Shown: positions 35,713 to 47,591 of the stretch, one piece after another
Layout: each line of letters opens with the position of its first letter
Position numbering within the stretch: position 1 is the stretch's first letter
Assembly: GCA_037349315.1 (NCBI GenBank)
Contig: JBAIAC010000018.1
Coordinates: 3,286,001 to 3,350,000, forward strand
Source of the DNA: Chelydra serpentina
Taxonomy: Eukaryota > Chordata > Testudines > Chelydridae
Reading direction: 5' to 3'
DNA length: 64,000 bases
The notes under the pieces: generated by a model
What the model was told of the DNA's origin: nothing
Databases searched by the model: none
What the model saw: the letters and a program-made list of their open reading frames with translations, nothing else
Program-made: the position numbers and the translations under genes

Positions 35713-38700
35713 ACAGAAATGAGAATGAACCTCAACATGCAAAATAAACTAATGAAAACAAAATAAATGGTATTTGAAGAGATACTGCCAACTTGAAATC
35801 TAGTCAATTATTAAAACTTCAGTTCAATGTAATTTCAGATACTGCCGCAACTCCTGAGATCTTCTGACAATTTGGAGGGGCGGGGTATTAAAATCACATT
35901 TTTGTATTTTTAAGTGTTTTTTCTCTTCCCTTTTGTTTTGCTAAAGATGCATAAAAGCAACAGCAGAAACTGACTCACTAATTCAGAAGAAAAGACTGAA
36001 ATGCAGACAGAGTTCTGTCAAATGCACAAATGAAATAAAAAGGAGAAAATAAGAAATATTTGTATGTTCTCTAATCTTCATCTAAGATTAGTTTAAACGT
36101 TACTTGAAACAATAGTAGGTACAAGAATTTTAGAATTTTTTTTTAAAGTTTTCAAAACCGTGACTCTTTAAATAGTCTCACAAAATTCCTAGAATAACAC
36201 ATTCCTAGTAAACAGGAATTGCTTTATGTACTTGATAGTGTGAAGGTCTGTCACTGCAAGAATATCTTCAGACAAAAAATGGGAATAATTTAAAATAATA
36301 CCCATATTGTGTTCCAAAACCAGTTCTATCCTCTTGTTCTTACCCAAAGGGTGTTCCTTTTTATCATCTCCTGAATAGAACACACTGTCTATTCAACAGA
36401 CAATAAAAAAAGGAACAAAATCTTGGGTAGGAAAGAAAGGAGACAGCTCTGGGACAGTTCCGACCTGAGGCCTTACTCAGTAATCACCGTGCAGCTCACA
36501 CATCAAAACAGTTTGGATATTCATGAATTAAGGTATGGTGAGGTTGCTACAGCAACGTCATGTATAACGTGTGACTCCCATCACTTGTCCAACTGCAGAT
36601 GTGTGAGCTAGTTTAAACATTTTATTAGATTTCTTTCTTTCTTTACGATCAAGTACAAACCCATCTGCAGTTGACAGCTTGTCTTGTTGCACACAATTTA
36701 TAACAAACCAGAAACCCCTCCCACTAATGCTACACAATATTCGAGGGCAGGCCCCAACAGATGTGCTGTGAGAGTCTCTGTCGAAGACCCTGTTGATTTT
36801 ACACCACAATGTTAACTGCAGTATAATAGTTTCAAACTGGAATGAACTAATCTTTATTGTCTCTCTCTTATACCATAATATGATAGAATGCTGTATGTGT
36901 GCTAATATTCATTGAAATGACAGGCTTTAGAGAAGACATGAATCAAAGACAAAAGAATGATAATTGGAAGAAAATAGACTCATCAGCAGTGGTTATGGAC
37001 ACTTTCTTTTCAGTCATTAAGTGATAAGCAGCACTTTCATTAATAACTTTCACTTTTTAATTTAGAAAGTACATTACGGAATTAAGTGGGAATTTTTCCT
37101 AGGACAAATATTAACGTCTATTAGAAATCTATTAAAATTGGCCCTGCTTCCACTGTAGTCAACATATGAATGCCCATTTATTTCAGTGGGAGCAGAATCT
37201 AGTCTAATCTGAATATTACTTACTTTTAGATATTCTTTTACCATTCTGTTTCTTTCAATGTGTCAATCCCCTACCATCCAGAATACCCACAATCCATTTT
37301 AAAACTTAAACTAGTGTTTAGGGACTAGATACTTCAGTGAGGGATGTTCTAGAAAATAAATCAATAGATCAGATATATCTTGCCAATCTTCCTTCAGTTG
37401 CCCTCTCAAAATCCACTTCTTTCACAAAATCTGTCTACACGGCTGTCCCCACAAACTATGTATCAGTGATGTATTCATTTTGTATTGTGTTGTATATTAT
37501 TGTTTTCTGAGTTGGATTGGTCCTGAAGGAAGGACCTTCCTTGTATTTGTGTTTCTGCAATGAGGGTGGCTGAAATGATACTGAAAACAGTTTTAACTAT
37601 AAATGTAGGTAGTAACAAACTCTATTCAGCACACTTTCGCTGGCATGCTTTCTGAAATGGTGTTGAAGATTATTTGGTCCTGTTTACACCTCTCTTCAAC
37701 AATGTTTCAGCTGCACCAATTTTCCATCATGGATACATTTCCTAGTATAAACAATGCTACTAGTAATGATGATCAGTAACCACACCTCCATGTCAGATGG
37801 ATGGGTCCTATAAACTTTCTGATGATTTTCTGAACCATCTTCTCAGTCCTTAAAACAATTTATTATGCCTGTCTGTATTACTATCTCAGCAACATAACCA
37901 TAACTTAGTAAAAATACACATTGTAGAGATCCAAGATAGTAAGTAAGACATTTCTGTGTAGAAGTAGATGATTCTTCTCAAATTCATACTGTTTAGATTT
38001 GGAATTAACATTTTTCCCTTATGTGAAATCTTACGATGCTGCTGCAAGAATTCACCCTTAGTACTGCAGTCCCTAGAATCTACCTCCTTGTAACAGCAGC
38101 AGATAGCAAGCTATTTGTCCTCCATTAAGCACAGACTGCCTAGCTGGTGTCATTAACATCTCAAACAGAAGTTTTGCCAGCCTTGTTTGCCAAGAATTCA
38201 CTAAAGGTAATAATGATGATGATAATAATACTACTTAGCAATTATAGTCTTTACAAGTTCAAAGTACTGTAAAAACATTAACTAATCTACCGCATGATTT
38301 TTCTAAGCTACTGCTAACTGCTGCTGTTACAAAATTTTGTAAGCTCAAACATGTTTAGTGTTGTTGGGTCTCTGTAATGTTTTTCTTTTTGCCACTTGGT
38401 TTAATCCTTCCATTTTTACTCTTTTCTTTGCTTTCTCCACGATGTTCCAAAATCCTGTCATCTTTTTCTAGAGCTTCAGACCTCCATGGGCGGCACAGTC
38501 TACCTCACTGAATCAAAACTATGGAATTCTCTGTTTTTGACTGCTGGGGTACCTAAATGTTCCTTGTAGAATCTCAAACTCAGCTCCCCACATACTTCAA
38601 CTTCCCTTACCTATTGCTCTTTTGCAGCTGCCTACTTGCCTTCCCTTCTTCAACTTCTCACTTTTTCTTAGCCTCTATTTTATTTCATTCTATTCTATCT

Positions 38701-38874
38701 ATGTTTTTACACTGTGGCCATCACCATAGTATCTGAGCGCTTTCCAGTAGTGCATTAAGTAATGTGACTAACATTTGCCATGTGTGTGTTCTCTCATAGT
38801 CTCTCTGGGATGGAAATTGGTGCAGTGAACTGTTGTGGAATTTTTAAAGTGTTTTTTTTACACACCTACCCACT
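35713..38874. other. Intergenic DNA, nothing recognised
   Basis: AT-rich, with a short (TTTC)n run near 36632. At 37135-37200 another gccctgcttccactgtagtc / tttcagtgggagcag piece of the palindromic MITE-like family is visible. No gene seen. Confidence 0.4.
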
Positions 38875-39024
38875 AGGACTGTCCCGATTTTTCTTCTTTT
38901 GTCCCTTTTGTCGGGCTTCCTCTGTGGTTTTTTTTACTCAACAAGTCTGGCGGGAGGGGTTCCCCCCCCCCCCCCCCGTCAGACTAGTCCCGATGTTTAG
39001 GTTCCCACATCTGGTCACCCTACC
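38875..39024. mobile_element. Fragment of the gggtgaccagat MITE family
   Basis: Ends in gttcccacatctggtcaccc and contains ggactgtcccgattt, the same words as the element at 28770-28887 in the opposite layout. The middle is expanded by a poly-C tract at about 38960-38977. Confidence 0.55.
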
Positions 39025-39249
39025 TACCCACCCCTATATGTTTCTTAGAGAAGGCAAAGTCAGAGAAATGCCTCTCACACTTACAGCAGAAGAAGGTGTG
39101 GTTAGGTTTGTTCTGACCTTACTTCCTATGGGAGTTGATTCCATAGCCTTTGGCTAGCCCCTGAGAAAGCTCTCTCTCCTGTGCAGATGTGCTTCACTCT
39201 TTTATTTTGAGAGTTCCATTGTGCCGGAGGAGCAAAGTTGTTGACAACA

Positions 39250-39364
39250 GCAGGAGTGGCGGAAGTACCTTAAAAGTCCGTGTGTGGGCCTACAGATGCC
39301 TGAACTTTTAAAATGGGGTGGGGGGGGCATGGCCCCCTGCCCTCCTCCCATTCCAGCACCCCTG
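39250..39364. mobile_element. Probable hAT MITE 3' fragment
   Basis: The segment running through ggcatggccccctgcc to cattccagcacccctg resembles the end of a turtle hAT MITE whose terminus is cagcgcccctg. Only one end is seen. Confidence 0.5.
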
Positions 39365-40093
39365 GACCACAGTCTTCATCCTGGAACATTATTGGATCTT
39401 TTAGATATCCCGAGTGCCATGGAGGCCTGAAAGATAAGAACTTTTAACTTGATTCATAATCTAGGGAAAATTGAGGTAGGGAGCAAATGACAGCTTTGAT
39501 GGCCAATGTTGCTGAGGAGACGCGCTGCAGCATTCGGTACTGCTGGGAATTTCCTAACCACTGAAGACTTGCATAGGTATATTACATTGCTGGAGGCCAG
39601 CCAAGAAGGGACAAAGCCATCATTAATGAGCCCATCTCATAATTTGCTATGATGGGATGGAGTCTCCTAGACAACTAGCAATTATAGGAAGTGTTACTTG
39701 CAGATGCTGCTATGTGAGAGCTTAGCATCAGCAAGGAATCCAGGAGCACTCTGACGCTATGGATTGAATTGACCAATTGGGATATGTACAGTTGTTACCC
39801 TTTTTTGCAGGTTGTTTTCATTAAAAGGAGAGATTAATGATGGACTCAGTTTTTTTTTATGCAATTCTGTTCAACAAAAAATGTACACAACGTCCACTCT
39901 CCCTGAACACAGTGGAAATCAAACAGGAGGCAGTTTCTTTGCTCACAGTTCTAAGCCTCTTTCTAGACAGCAATCTGCCCCAAAAGCTCCCCCTCTCCAT
40001 TTTCTCAGAAAGCCATATTGTTAGTGCATCTCTTACTGTGTGCTTGGCTTTCTGCTGCCTTCCTTGACTATTTCTTTTCACCACACACAGGAT

Positions 40094-40350
40094 ATGTCTT
40101 CACTTCAAAGACAAACCTGTAGCACCAAGTCTCAGAGCTCGAGTCTATTGCTTTGGGCTTGGGGAGTTTGGGCTTGTAGGGCTAAAGATAGCAGTGTAGA
40201 TGTTCCTGCTCAGGCTGGAGCTGGGGTTTTAAAGCCTACCCTTGCTGGTTTTCAGAGCCTGGGCTCCAGCTTGAGCAGGAATGTCTGCACTGCTATTTTT
40301 AATCCCGTCACCCAAGTCTCATAAGCCTGAGTCAATTGATCTGGGCTCTA
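40094..40350. repeat. MITE-like palindromic element
   Basis: The left half (tctcagagctcgagtcta, cagtgtagatgttcctgc, tcaggctggagctgg) is mirrored by the right half (gggctccagcttgagcag, aatgtctgcactgc, aagtctcataagcctgagtc). The arrangement is an imperfect long inverted repeat, as in MITEs. Related to 35400-35610. Confidence 0.6.
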
Positions 40351-40430
40351 AAATCACCGAAACAGCTCTCAGTGATGCCCCTCTGCCCATATAAATCAGC
40401 TTTGACTAACTTGGCATGGGTCTGTTTTTG

Positions 40431-40935
40431 GGAATGGTGGCAATAGCTGAATCTATCTTATTCCAAAAAGGAGTTCAACTGCTGCTTACATTTATCTAGA
40501 ATGTAGGATGGCTATTATGCCCAACAAGCTTCAGTGAGGCTTCACCCAACCTCATATTATAACAGTACCTTCAACCAAAGGAGACTGTACTGTGGCTGCA
40601 AACTCTTTGTGCCTTCTTTGCCCACCAGCAAAACCTCTGTCTTGCTTAGGATCAATTTCAACCAAGTGTTCATCATGAGCTGATTTCACCTAAGCACTGG
40701 GCCATCTTATTGACAGTGATGAAGGATAGATAGTTCTGGGTTTCAGCAGCATATTGCTGGCAGCAGCATGCTGCTGGCAGCATGTTGTTTGACACATGCA
40801 CTTAGTGGACACATGTAGATGTTGAATATGACCAGAGACACAATCTATCATTATGGGACTCTACAGGTGAGGGGTCTAATAAGGCCTACAGATGCCTGAA
40901 CTGTAGCCCTAACCCCCACGCCGCCCCACATCCCT
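40431..40935 (-). mobile_element. L2-like LINE fragment (RT region, decayed)
   Basis: The minus strand contains IFNIYMCPL near 40800-40850, from the RT block SPxLFNIYMxPL, and further along a degraded WM...LKLN-type block near 40640-40690. The same ordered pair is much clearer at 48540-49215. Stops and indels throughout. Confidence 0.55.
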
Positions 40936-42285
40936 ATTCATTGGGAGTATCTTTCCAAAAAGGACTCAAATCACTGTAGCTTACTACCCCAGACCTCTGC
41001 CACTTCTCTCAGGCAAGAGAGCAGTATCTTATATGGTCGACAGCATTCAATGCTTCAGAGGTACCCAGGATCAGGAAAATTGAGGTCTATCCTCTATCTG
41101 CTGTCAGCAGGAGATCATCCATCAGTGCCACTAAAGCAGTTTCAGTTCTAACCACCATCCCATTTTCAACTTCCAATCACATTCTTCCTTTGTCGGCCAA
41201 TTCCTTACTCTCTCCTAGCCTGTGCTACATTTTAACTTTCCTGTCCTCCATCTTCCTCCTACCTATTACCCACAGCTGTCTCTGCTTTTCAGATCTCTAC
41301 AATCCGCATTTCTAGTCTCTTCTTTGCCTCTAACCAACCTGATTTCTCCAGCATATCTCATCCCTCTTCAGACGACAACCTCAAAGCATTCCTATATTGA
41401 CATCCTCTGAAAGTTTCCAAATATCCTTGCTATAAACCCTGAACTACCTATTATCCTATCATATGCCTCTTCTGCAAAACTTGTCCTGCCTGTGTTTATA
41501 CACTCCCTCCGGGTCGCATCTGTCCTTGTTCACTGTTAGTTATTATTTATACTCAAGACTTACCTGAGGCAAGTTCCTGTTTTAACTCATCTCTTTTGTC
41601 TATCTTAGATATTACCAAAGTCTTGTTTTGGAGACTCTCATCCTTTATGGACACCTCCTTCAGCCTGTGTCATCTGGGAGATACTGCTGAGAGGTTGGGA
41701 GGACGCATAGGGCTTGCAGATGTCTGGTCCTGTGGCCAGTTCCACTTGCAATACCGTGGCAGGCCAGGCGTCCTGAATGTGTTTCCGTAGCTGTGCAGAG
41801 ATAGAAGAAGAAATTGTAGCCTGTTTCCAAGGCATATGATTTGCTAGTGAAACAGTGGGTGTTGTATAGGGCAGGGATTTTAAAGATTCTGCCACTTGGG
41901 AAGACCCCTTCCCTCTTTACTCCTATTCAAAGAGGAGAAGGGATGGAATGTTGCAACGAGAAGGTTCCATGGCAGTTGGGAATGACAGTTGGGGAGTGCC
42001 AGTTGTCTCCTCCTGACTGACTAACCTCATTATGTGTTTAGCACGAACAATGTGGGGTAAAAAAGACCAAGCTAACAGTAGTGCCAAAGCAGGGAGAAGA
42101 GCTGCTGTCCTAAGGCCTCAGGGGAGGACCAGACAAAGACATGTTAGGCTATGATGTAGTCAGAAGTATCTAGTTGCACGGGATTAGTTAATTTTGTTTC
42201 CTCGGTGCTAAGCTAGAGAAGTGCAATGAGCATTGGAGGAATTTTTGGTAATAGGTGGCCCCCAGCGCAGGTCCAATCTTCAAAC
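40936..42285. other. Intergenic DNA, nothing firm
   Basis: The C/T-rich stretch at 41160-41500 is compositionally like the L2 region at 45480-47480, but no motif is clear. No exon seen. Confidence 0.4.
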
Positions 42286-42289
42286 CGCT

Positions 42290-43150
42290 CCAGGCCTGGC
42301 TGGTGCTCTGAGGGTGCCCAGGTGTCCAGTTTTCGATCAGAACATGCGGTCAAAAAAGGACCCTGGTAGCTCCAGTCAGCACGGCTGCATGGGCTGTTAA
42401 AAGCCCGGGCGGCGGTGCTCCGGGGCTAAGGCTGGGGCACCGCGCTGCACCCCAGAAGTGACGAGCCAGTCTGGCTGCTAGGCAGGGGGACCAGGGAGCT
42501 CTGCATGCTGCCCCCGCCCCAAGCACTGGCTTTGCACTCCCATGGGCTGGGAACCGGCCCATGGGAGCTGGGGGAGGGGGCTGCAAGTGAGTGCAGCATG
42601 TGCCGTAGAGCCTCCTGCCCCACTGCCCTGCCTCGAAGCCGGACCTGCTGGCTGGTGCCAGGGCACAGCATGGAGCCAGGACAGGCAGGCAGCCAGCCGT
42701 AGCCCCACTGGGACGCTGACCGGGAGCTGCACGAGTTAAGCCTGCGCCCCAAACCCCTGCCCCAGCCCTGAACCCCCTCCAAACCCAGAACCCCTTCCTG
42801 CACCCCCAGCCCCTCATCCCTAGCCTCATCCCCCAACCCTGACCCCCCCCCCCAAACCCAGAGCTCCTGCCTGCACTGCAGAGCCTGCACCCCCAGCCCA
42901 GGGCCCTCACCCCCCTGCACCTCATCCACCTACCCCAGCCCTAAATCCCTTCCCATTCCCTGAGCCCTTCATCCCTAGCCCCACCCCTGAGCCCTCACCC
43001 TCTTCTGCACCCCAACCCCCTGCCTCAACCTGCAGCCCCCTCCCACATTCCAAATCCCTTGGCCCCACCCTGGAGCCCTCACCTCCTCCACTACCTCAAC
43101 CTCCTGCCCAGCCTAGTGCAAGTGAAGGAGGGTTGGGGAGAGCAAACCCC
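42290..43150. repeat. GC-rich repeat with C-rich low-complexity tail
   Basis: The left part (gtgtccagttttcgatcaga, ggaccctggtagctccagtc) resembles a turtle MITE I recall. From 42740 it passes into degenerate C-rich tandem text of the form ccccagccctgaacccc / ccctcatccctagcc. Minus-strand open frames of up to 191 codons here are artefacts of GC-rich repeated sequence. Confidence 0.55.
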
Positions 43151-43959
43151 TGAGGGAGGGGGAATGTAGTGCGTGGAGGCGGGGTTAGGATGTTGGGTTT
43201 TGTGCTCAGAGAAAGTGGGCAAGCCTCAGTGCCCTTCTAAGCAACCAGTCTCCGGCTGTCCTGGCACGGTGCAGCCCTGCAGGACTTAGTTACACATTGT
43301 TGCCATTTTGCTTCCATGCTGTCTGTCCACTCCCCTTTGTCTGGCTGTAGGCAGAGGCTGTAACTTGCTTGAGGCAGGGAGTAGGGGTTGGAAATTCGCC
43401 CATGGAGTAGTTGTGAGAGGTTGGTGTAAGTGGATCCCTGGCTCGCCCTACACCGAAGCGGCTACTGCTGCAGCCTACTCCTCGAATAGCCGTAATAGCA
43501 GGGGTGAGGGCACCAGCAGGCTGTAATGCAATTCTATGTGTCCCCAGCCCCTGGGTGATAGGACAGGACCTGAGTAACGCCCTTGCCCTTCCTTTTACTC
43601 CTGCTCCGTGCACTGCCACCTGCAGCCAGCGCTCTGGGGCCATGGCTGCTCCTTGCACGGGTTAGGGGTGTGGGGCAGGAGTTCATATTGGCGGTTCTTG
43701 TGCTTCTGAAGGTGGCAGGGGCTGGCAGGCTGGGGGCATCCCCCCCGCAGCTACTTGAGGGCACTGCTCTGCAGGGGAGAGCAGGGAGCTCCCTCCCATC
43801 CAGCGATTTCCCTACCCCCCCCCCCCAGTTTTGTGAACTAGTTACATGCCAATTTAGTGACCCCCCTCCCCCTTTCAATTCCTGGGGAGGCCACTGGTCC
43901 CGGCCCTGTCCTTGACAGACAGTCTCTGGGAGACCACCAAAGGCACGCGCTTGAGGGGC
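43151..43959. other. Region upstream of the CpG island
   Basis: Moderately GC-rich with homopolymer C and G runs (for example 43814-43827). It may hold proximal regulatory sequence, but no motif is convincing. Confidence 0.4.
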
Positions 43960-44420
43960 AGGGCGGGGTGGATGGCACGCTCTCGTGCGCGCGCTCCCTA
44001 GAGGCCCAGCTCCGGCAGGCGAAGGGGCTGCTGGGAAGCGGTGAAGTCATCATTAAGCGCGCCGCTGTCGCTGCCCTCTGACGCCGCCGCCGCGCTTTGC
44101 CTCCGAAAAGGGTCCTCTGCTGCCGTCGCCACCCTCGCCCTGCTGCACCCGCGCTGGTGGGTACCTGGAGAGGCCGAGGCGGGGGCGCTGCCGGTGCTTC
44201 TGCGCCCGCGTTAGCCGGGGCTCGGCGGGCTGAACCGCTTCCAGTTTCCGCTTCATTCCCCCCCCCCCCCCCCCACGCCTGCATCATCGGTCCCTCCCCG
44301 CCCGCCTCCTTTTTGTCTTTGTCAACCAGGTGGCTCTGCCCGGGTGAGATAGGTGCGGGTTGGGGGCGCTGGGCGGGGACCTCTCCCGGCCTCTCGGGGA
44401 GCGGATTGAGCGTGGGGAGG
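43960..44420 (+). promoter_or_regulatory. SMARCAD1: CpG-island promoter region of SMARCAD1
   Basis: CpG dinucleotides are dense here (runs such as cgtgcgcgcgctc, aagcgcgccgctg and gacgccgccgccgcgc), in contrast to the CpG-poor AT-rich DNA on both sides. No TATA box is visible. A GC-rich alternating stretch near 43984 resembles an NRF1-type site, which is inference only. The island lies just upstream of the first coding exon, as expected for a broadly expressed chromatin gene. The transcription start cannot be placed from sequence alone. Several poly-C tracts just outside the core are low-complexity sequence. Confidence 0.7.
44041..44160 (+). other. SMARCAD1: Probable 5'UTR exon 1 of SMARCAD1
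   Basis: The first coding exon is preceded at 44713 by a splice acceptor (polypyrimidine tract then cttgcag), so a non-coding exon must lie upstream. The best donors in the CpG island are ctg/gtgggt (intron starts at 44157) and gtgg/gtacct (intron starts at 44161). The start coordinate given is arbitrary within the island. No in-frame start codon continuous with the protein is seen here, so the exon is probably untranslated. Transcript data are needed to fix both ends. Confidence 0.45.
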
Positions 44421-44740
44421 GGATGGACAGGGCTCCTGCTTCGCCTTTCCCTGTGTGATATATTGCATTCGCCTCCCCCCCCCCCCCCCCATGGGCTTGT
44501 TTCCTCCTTGTCTCCGGGCCAAGGCCCGTCCCGGGCCATGCTGAGTGGGGGGTAGGGCGAACGACCCCTCGTTTTTCCTTCTTCCGCAACAGTTTCTGTG
44601 TCTGTTTGTTTCTTGTCTCGGTGCCTTTTGGTTTTGAGTAAGCCATGGGTGATTGTCTTCCCTTCTTTCTCCCAGAGAGACTGTAGAATCAATCCTGTCT
44701 CCTCTCTTGCAGGCAGCGGCCGGAGCTATAGGCTGAGATT

Positions 44741-44954
44741 ATGAGTCTGTTTAATCTGGACCGCTTTCGCTTTGAGAAGAAGGCTAAAAAAGTGGAACAG
44801 GAAAATCCTCCACCTTCTCTTCCCATAGCTGAGATACCAGCTGCTCCTTCTCCTGCTCCAGCAGACAGTGCTGCTGGTGATGGTGGTGATGATGAGGTTA
44901 CAGATGACAGCAGCAGGCCAGATACTCCAACATCAGATGTGACTGAGAAAACTG
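44741..44954 (+). CDS. SMARCAD1: SMARCAD1 first coding exon (residues 1-71 plus one base)
   Basis: SMARCAD1 is a nuclear SNF2-family ATP-dependent chromatin remodeller used in heterochromatin maintenance and DNA-end resection. The exon opens with ATG and encodes the hallmark N-terminus MSLFNLDRFRFEKK, followed by a Pro/Ala-rich and then acidic Asp/Gly-rich linker, ending in a segment with DTPTSDVTEKT. I recognise this as the vertebrate SMARCAD1 N-terminus, where the mammalian protein also begins with a LFNLDRFRFEK block and has a TEKTED junction. The exon starts after an acceptor at 44712, leaving 28 nt of 5'UTR (44713-44740), and ends at a gtgagt donor at 44955. It ends in phase 1 and joins exactly to the exon at 57660. 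The linker between the conserved ends is low-complexity and diverges from mammals as I remember them. No catalytic domain is encoded here. Confidence 0.93.
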
Positions 44955-45316
44955 GTGAGTCGCGTGTTTGATTTGTGCCTAGCACAAACACATTGATAAT
45001 GTATTTATAAGAGTAAAACATCTGCCCCACTTACAGCTTTCCTTCAGTACCTCCCCTTTCCAAATACCACTATTCCATTATAACTGCCTTAAAAGCATCA
45101 GACTCTGCCATAACATTTTCTTCTATAAAAGTGAATAGAGGGCTGAATCAGGATTTAAAAGGTCAGACTTGGAGCCTGCTGAGAACCAGTAATAGTGTTT
45201 CGTTGACTAAGACTAACCCAAAGCCTGACAATTTTTAAAACATATTGCCCTTTCTTTTATATAAACATTTCCATTGTAACTGAAAGCATTTTTATATTTA
45301 ACAATACACATACATA

Positions 45317-45335
45317 TACACACACACACACACAC
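45317..45335. repeat. (CA)n microsatellite
   Basis: About nine CA units in the SMARCAD1 intron. Confidence 0.9.
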
Positions 45336-45479
45336 ATCTACCTCTCAAGAAAAACATCCTAGAACCTCCAAAAACCAGAAGATGTGATATCCCCTATATA
45401 CACCACTATGCAGATCTAATTTATCTGTGGAGTACTTTTAATACTACAGTGATGTGTGCTGTATGAAACCTTAATCTCT

Positions 45480-47480
45480 CTGCTGTTCAGTTACCACCCT
45501 CTGACCATCACATAGTCTTTTTCAACATCATCCATCAGCACCCCTGTGCAACTTGGCATGCAACCTTTCCATGACGTCAGTGCATCAACGTTGATGACTT
45601 TTCATTTGTTCTTAGTTCTCTCTTCCCTTTCTTCCGTTAGTATGGTTGATTCTCTCTCTATGTTTGACTCTCCTCTACACTTGACTCTTTTGCTCCTCTC
45701 TTCCATCAAATGGTCTGCCTTGCCTACTTCCAGCGCTGGCTCCTGCCAGTACCAGCTTCCTGCTTTTGCATTGTGGAACTCTCCCTTGCAGAAATCCTAT
45801 GATGAGGGTAACTTCCTCCAGTACATATTTGTTCTCTATCCCTTCAGTTCTGTCAGTTTCCTAGCTAAACAGCTATACTTCTCCAATGTAATTGAATCCC
45901 AGCTGCCATTTTGTCACGTTTGATTCACTACCCAAACAATTCTGTCCTCTTGCTTTCACTTTTCCACACAGGATGTCATTGATTTCTTGCAAGAGAAAAT
46001 GGACAAAATATGGTGTGAGTTCCCCTTTTTCTTACAACTCTTTCTTCCATCTCTGCTATTATTGATATAGAATTTTCTCATTTGTTCACCTCCTCTAACC
46101 CCTCCACTTGCCACAGTGACCCCCCTCCCTTGTGCCAACTCGCATTCTCTCTTACTCTTTCCCATAAACTCTCACTCTTCTATTGTTCTTCACCTCACTA
46201 TGTAAGCATTTTGTAGCCTTCCCATCTTAAAACCCACCCTTTACCCCACTTGCCCCAGCAACTGCTCCCCATTTCCCTTTTTCCTTTAATTTCTAAGCTA
46301 ATTGAATCTGGTGTTTATAACTGCTGTCTGGAATTCCTCTCTTCAAATTTCGATCCTAGATCTTTTTCAATCTGGCTTCTGCACCTTGCATTTCACTGCA
46401 ACCACTCTTGTCGAAATCTCGAATGACATCTTCCTAACCAAAGCTCCGAACCAATACTCCATCCTTAACCTCCTTTATCTGTCAGCTGCCTTTAACAGTC
46501 TACCATGCTCTTCATTTTCTTGAAATCTTGTCCTTCTTTGAATTCTATGGTTGTGTCCTCTCGTGGTTCTCTTTCCTCTGTTTCAATCACTCCTGACTTC
46601 TTTGGAGCTCTTAAACTCTCTTCCTTCTGAGTGCTTCCCACTTCCTTCTTTGTGGATGATCACACCAAGCTTATCTGTTGCTCGGGCTTCTAACTTGGGC
46701 ATTGTCTTTCATAGAATCATAGAATCTCAGAGTTGGAAGGGACCTTAAAAGGTCATCTAGTCCAACCCCCTGCTCAAAGCAGGACCAATCCCCAATTTTT
46801 GCCCCAGATCCCTAAACGGCACCTGCAAGGATTGAACTCACAACCCTGGGTTTAGCAGGCCAATGCTCAAACCACTGAGCTATCCCTCTTCCCCCCCCCC
46901 AAGTCTTTGATTAGGACTTCTTTCTAGGTCCTCACATCCAGGCTATGGCTAAATCTTGCCTAATATTTCTTTATAACATTGCTATAATACTGCTGTTTCT
47001 ATATATACACAATAGCTAAAACTCTTATTCAAGCACTTATCTTGTATCTTGAATACTGCAAAATCTTTTTCTCTGGCCTTGGCTACTGTCTTGCTTATAT
47101 TTATTCAGAATACTGCTGCAAAATATTTTTCTTAGTCCATTGCTTTGACATGTCACTCCTCTCTTTGCATCCCTCTATTGCTTCCTTGTTATCTGTTGTA
47201 TCAAAACATAAGTCACTTGTCTTCACTTTCAAAGCCCTTTATAACCTATCTCCATCCTAGTTACTATCTCTCATTCGCTGTTAAAGTTGACTCCTCCCCC
47301 TAGTGAATCAGTGATGTCAGCCTTCATTGCCCATTCCTTACGTTTTCAAACAACCATGTTTGATTTCTCCCTTGCTGCACTTCACATTTGGGAGGAGTTC
47401 TCTGTAAGCATCTAGAAAACTATTTCTATTACCTTCCTTCAATTACCCTCCTTTGCCATGATTCCTACAAAAAACTTAAC
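45480..47480 (+). mobile_element. L2-like LINE fragment (RT region), interrupted by a SINE
   Basis: Plus-strand frame at 46302-46523 reads FQSGFCTLHFTATTLVEIS followed by LNLLYLSAAFNSL, the L2 RT block FQSGFR...STETAL and LLDLSAAFD. Downstream of the SINE, decayed text reads ILLQNIFLSPLL and HVTPLFASLYCF and CLHFQSPL, matching the L2 blocks LQNAAARLL, HITPLLxxLHWLP and FKALN. The 5' limit is uncertain. The copy is old and full of stops. Confidence 0.7.
46711..46890 (-). mobile_element. Turtle tRNA-derived SINE with CR1-like tail
   Basis: On the minus strand the element opens with a tRNA-like head: A box tagctcagtgg (about 46873-46883), then ttggcctgctaaaccc, and B box ggttgtgagttcaatcc. The body runs through gggggttggactagatgacc and the tail ends in repeated attctatgat, the 3' end shared with CR1 LINEs. 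I recognise this as the turtle tRNA-derived SINE. Near-matching flanks gtctttcat and gtctttgat suggest the target duplication. A poly-C run follows at 46891. It is the best lineage marker in the window. Confidence 0.85.
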
Positions 47481-47591
47481 TGTTAGGCTTCTGGTGTGCA
47501 GAGACCACTGCCTATCATGCTGACCAATATTATTTCATTGTATCCTTGTACTTCCTATCAGTCTGCTGGTCTATCTGTTGTCTTATACTTG

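Noticed and set aside
42350..42929. Overlapping open frames of up to 191 codons on the minus strand
   Set aside because: They run through GC-rich degenerate C-tract repeats with no domain motif or splice context.
1..43900. Search for exons of a neighbouring gene such as ATOH1
   Set aside because: No basic helix-loop-helix coding text or other conserved exon was found in any frame.
43838..44692. A 284-codon minus-strand open frame across the SMARCAD1 CpG island
   Set aside because: It is composed of low-complexity Gly/Arg/Pro text from CpG-rich DNA, passes through poly-C tracts, and has no recognisable domain.
46820..46890. A possible functional tRNA gene on the minus strand
   Set aside because: A and B boxes are present, but the body continues into a CR1-like tail, so it is a tRNA-derived SINE.
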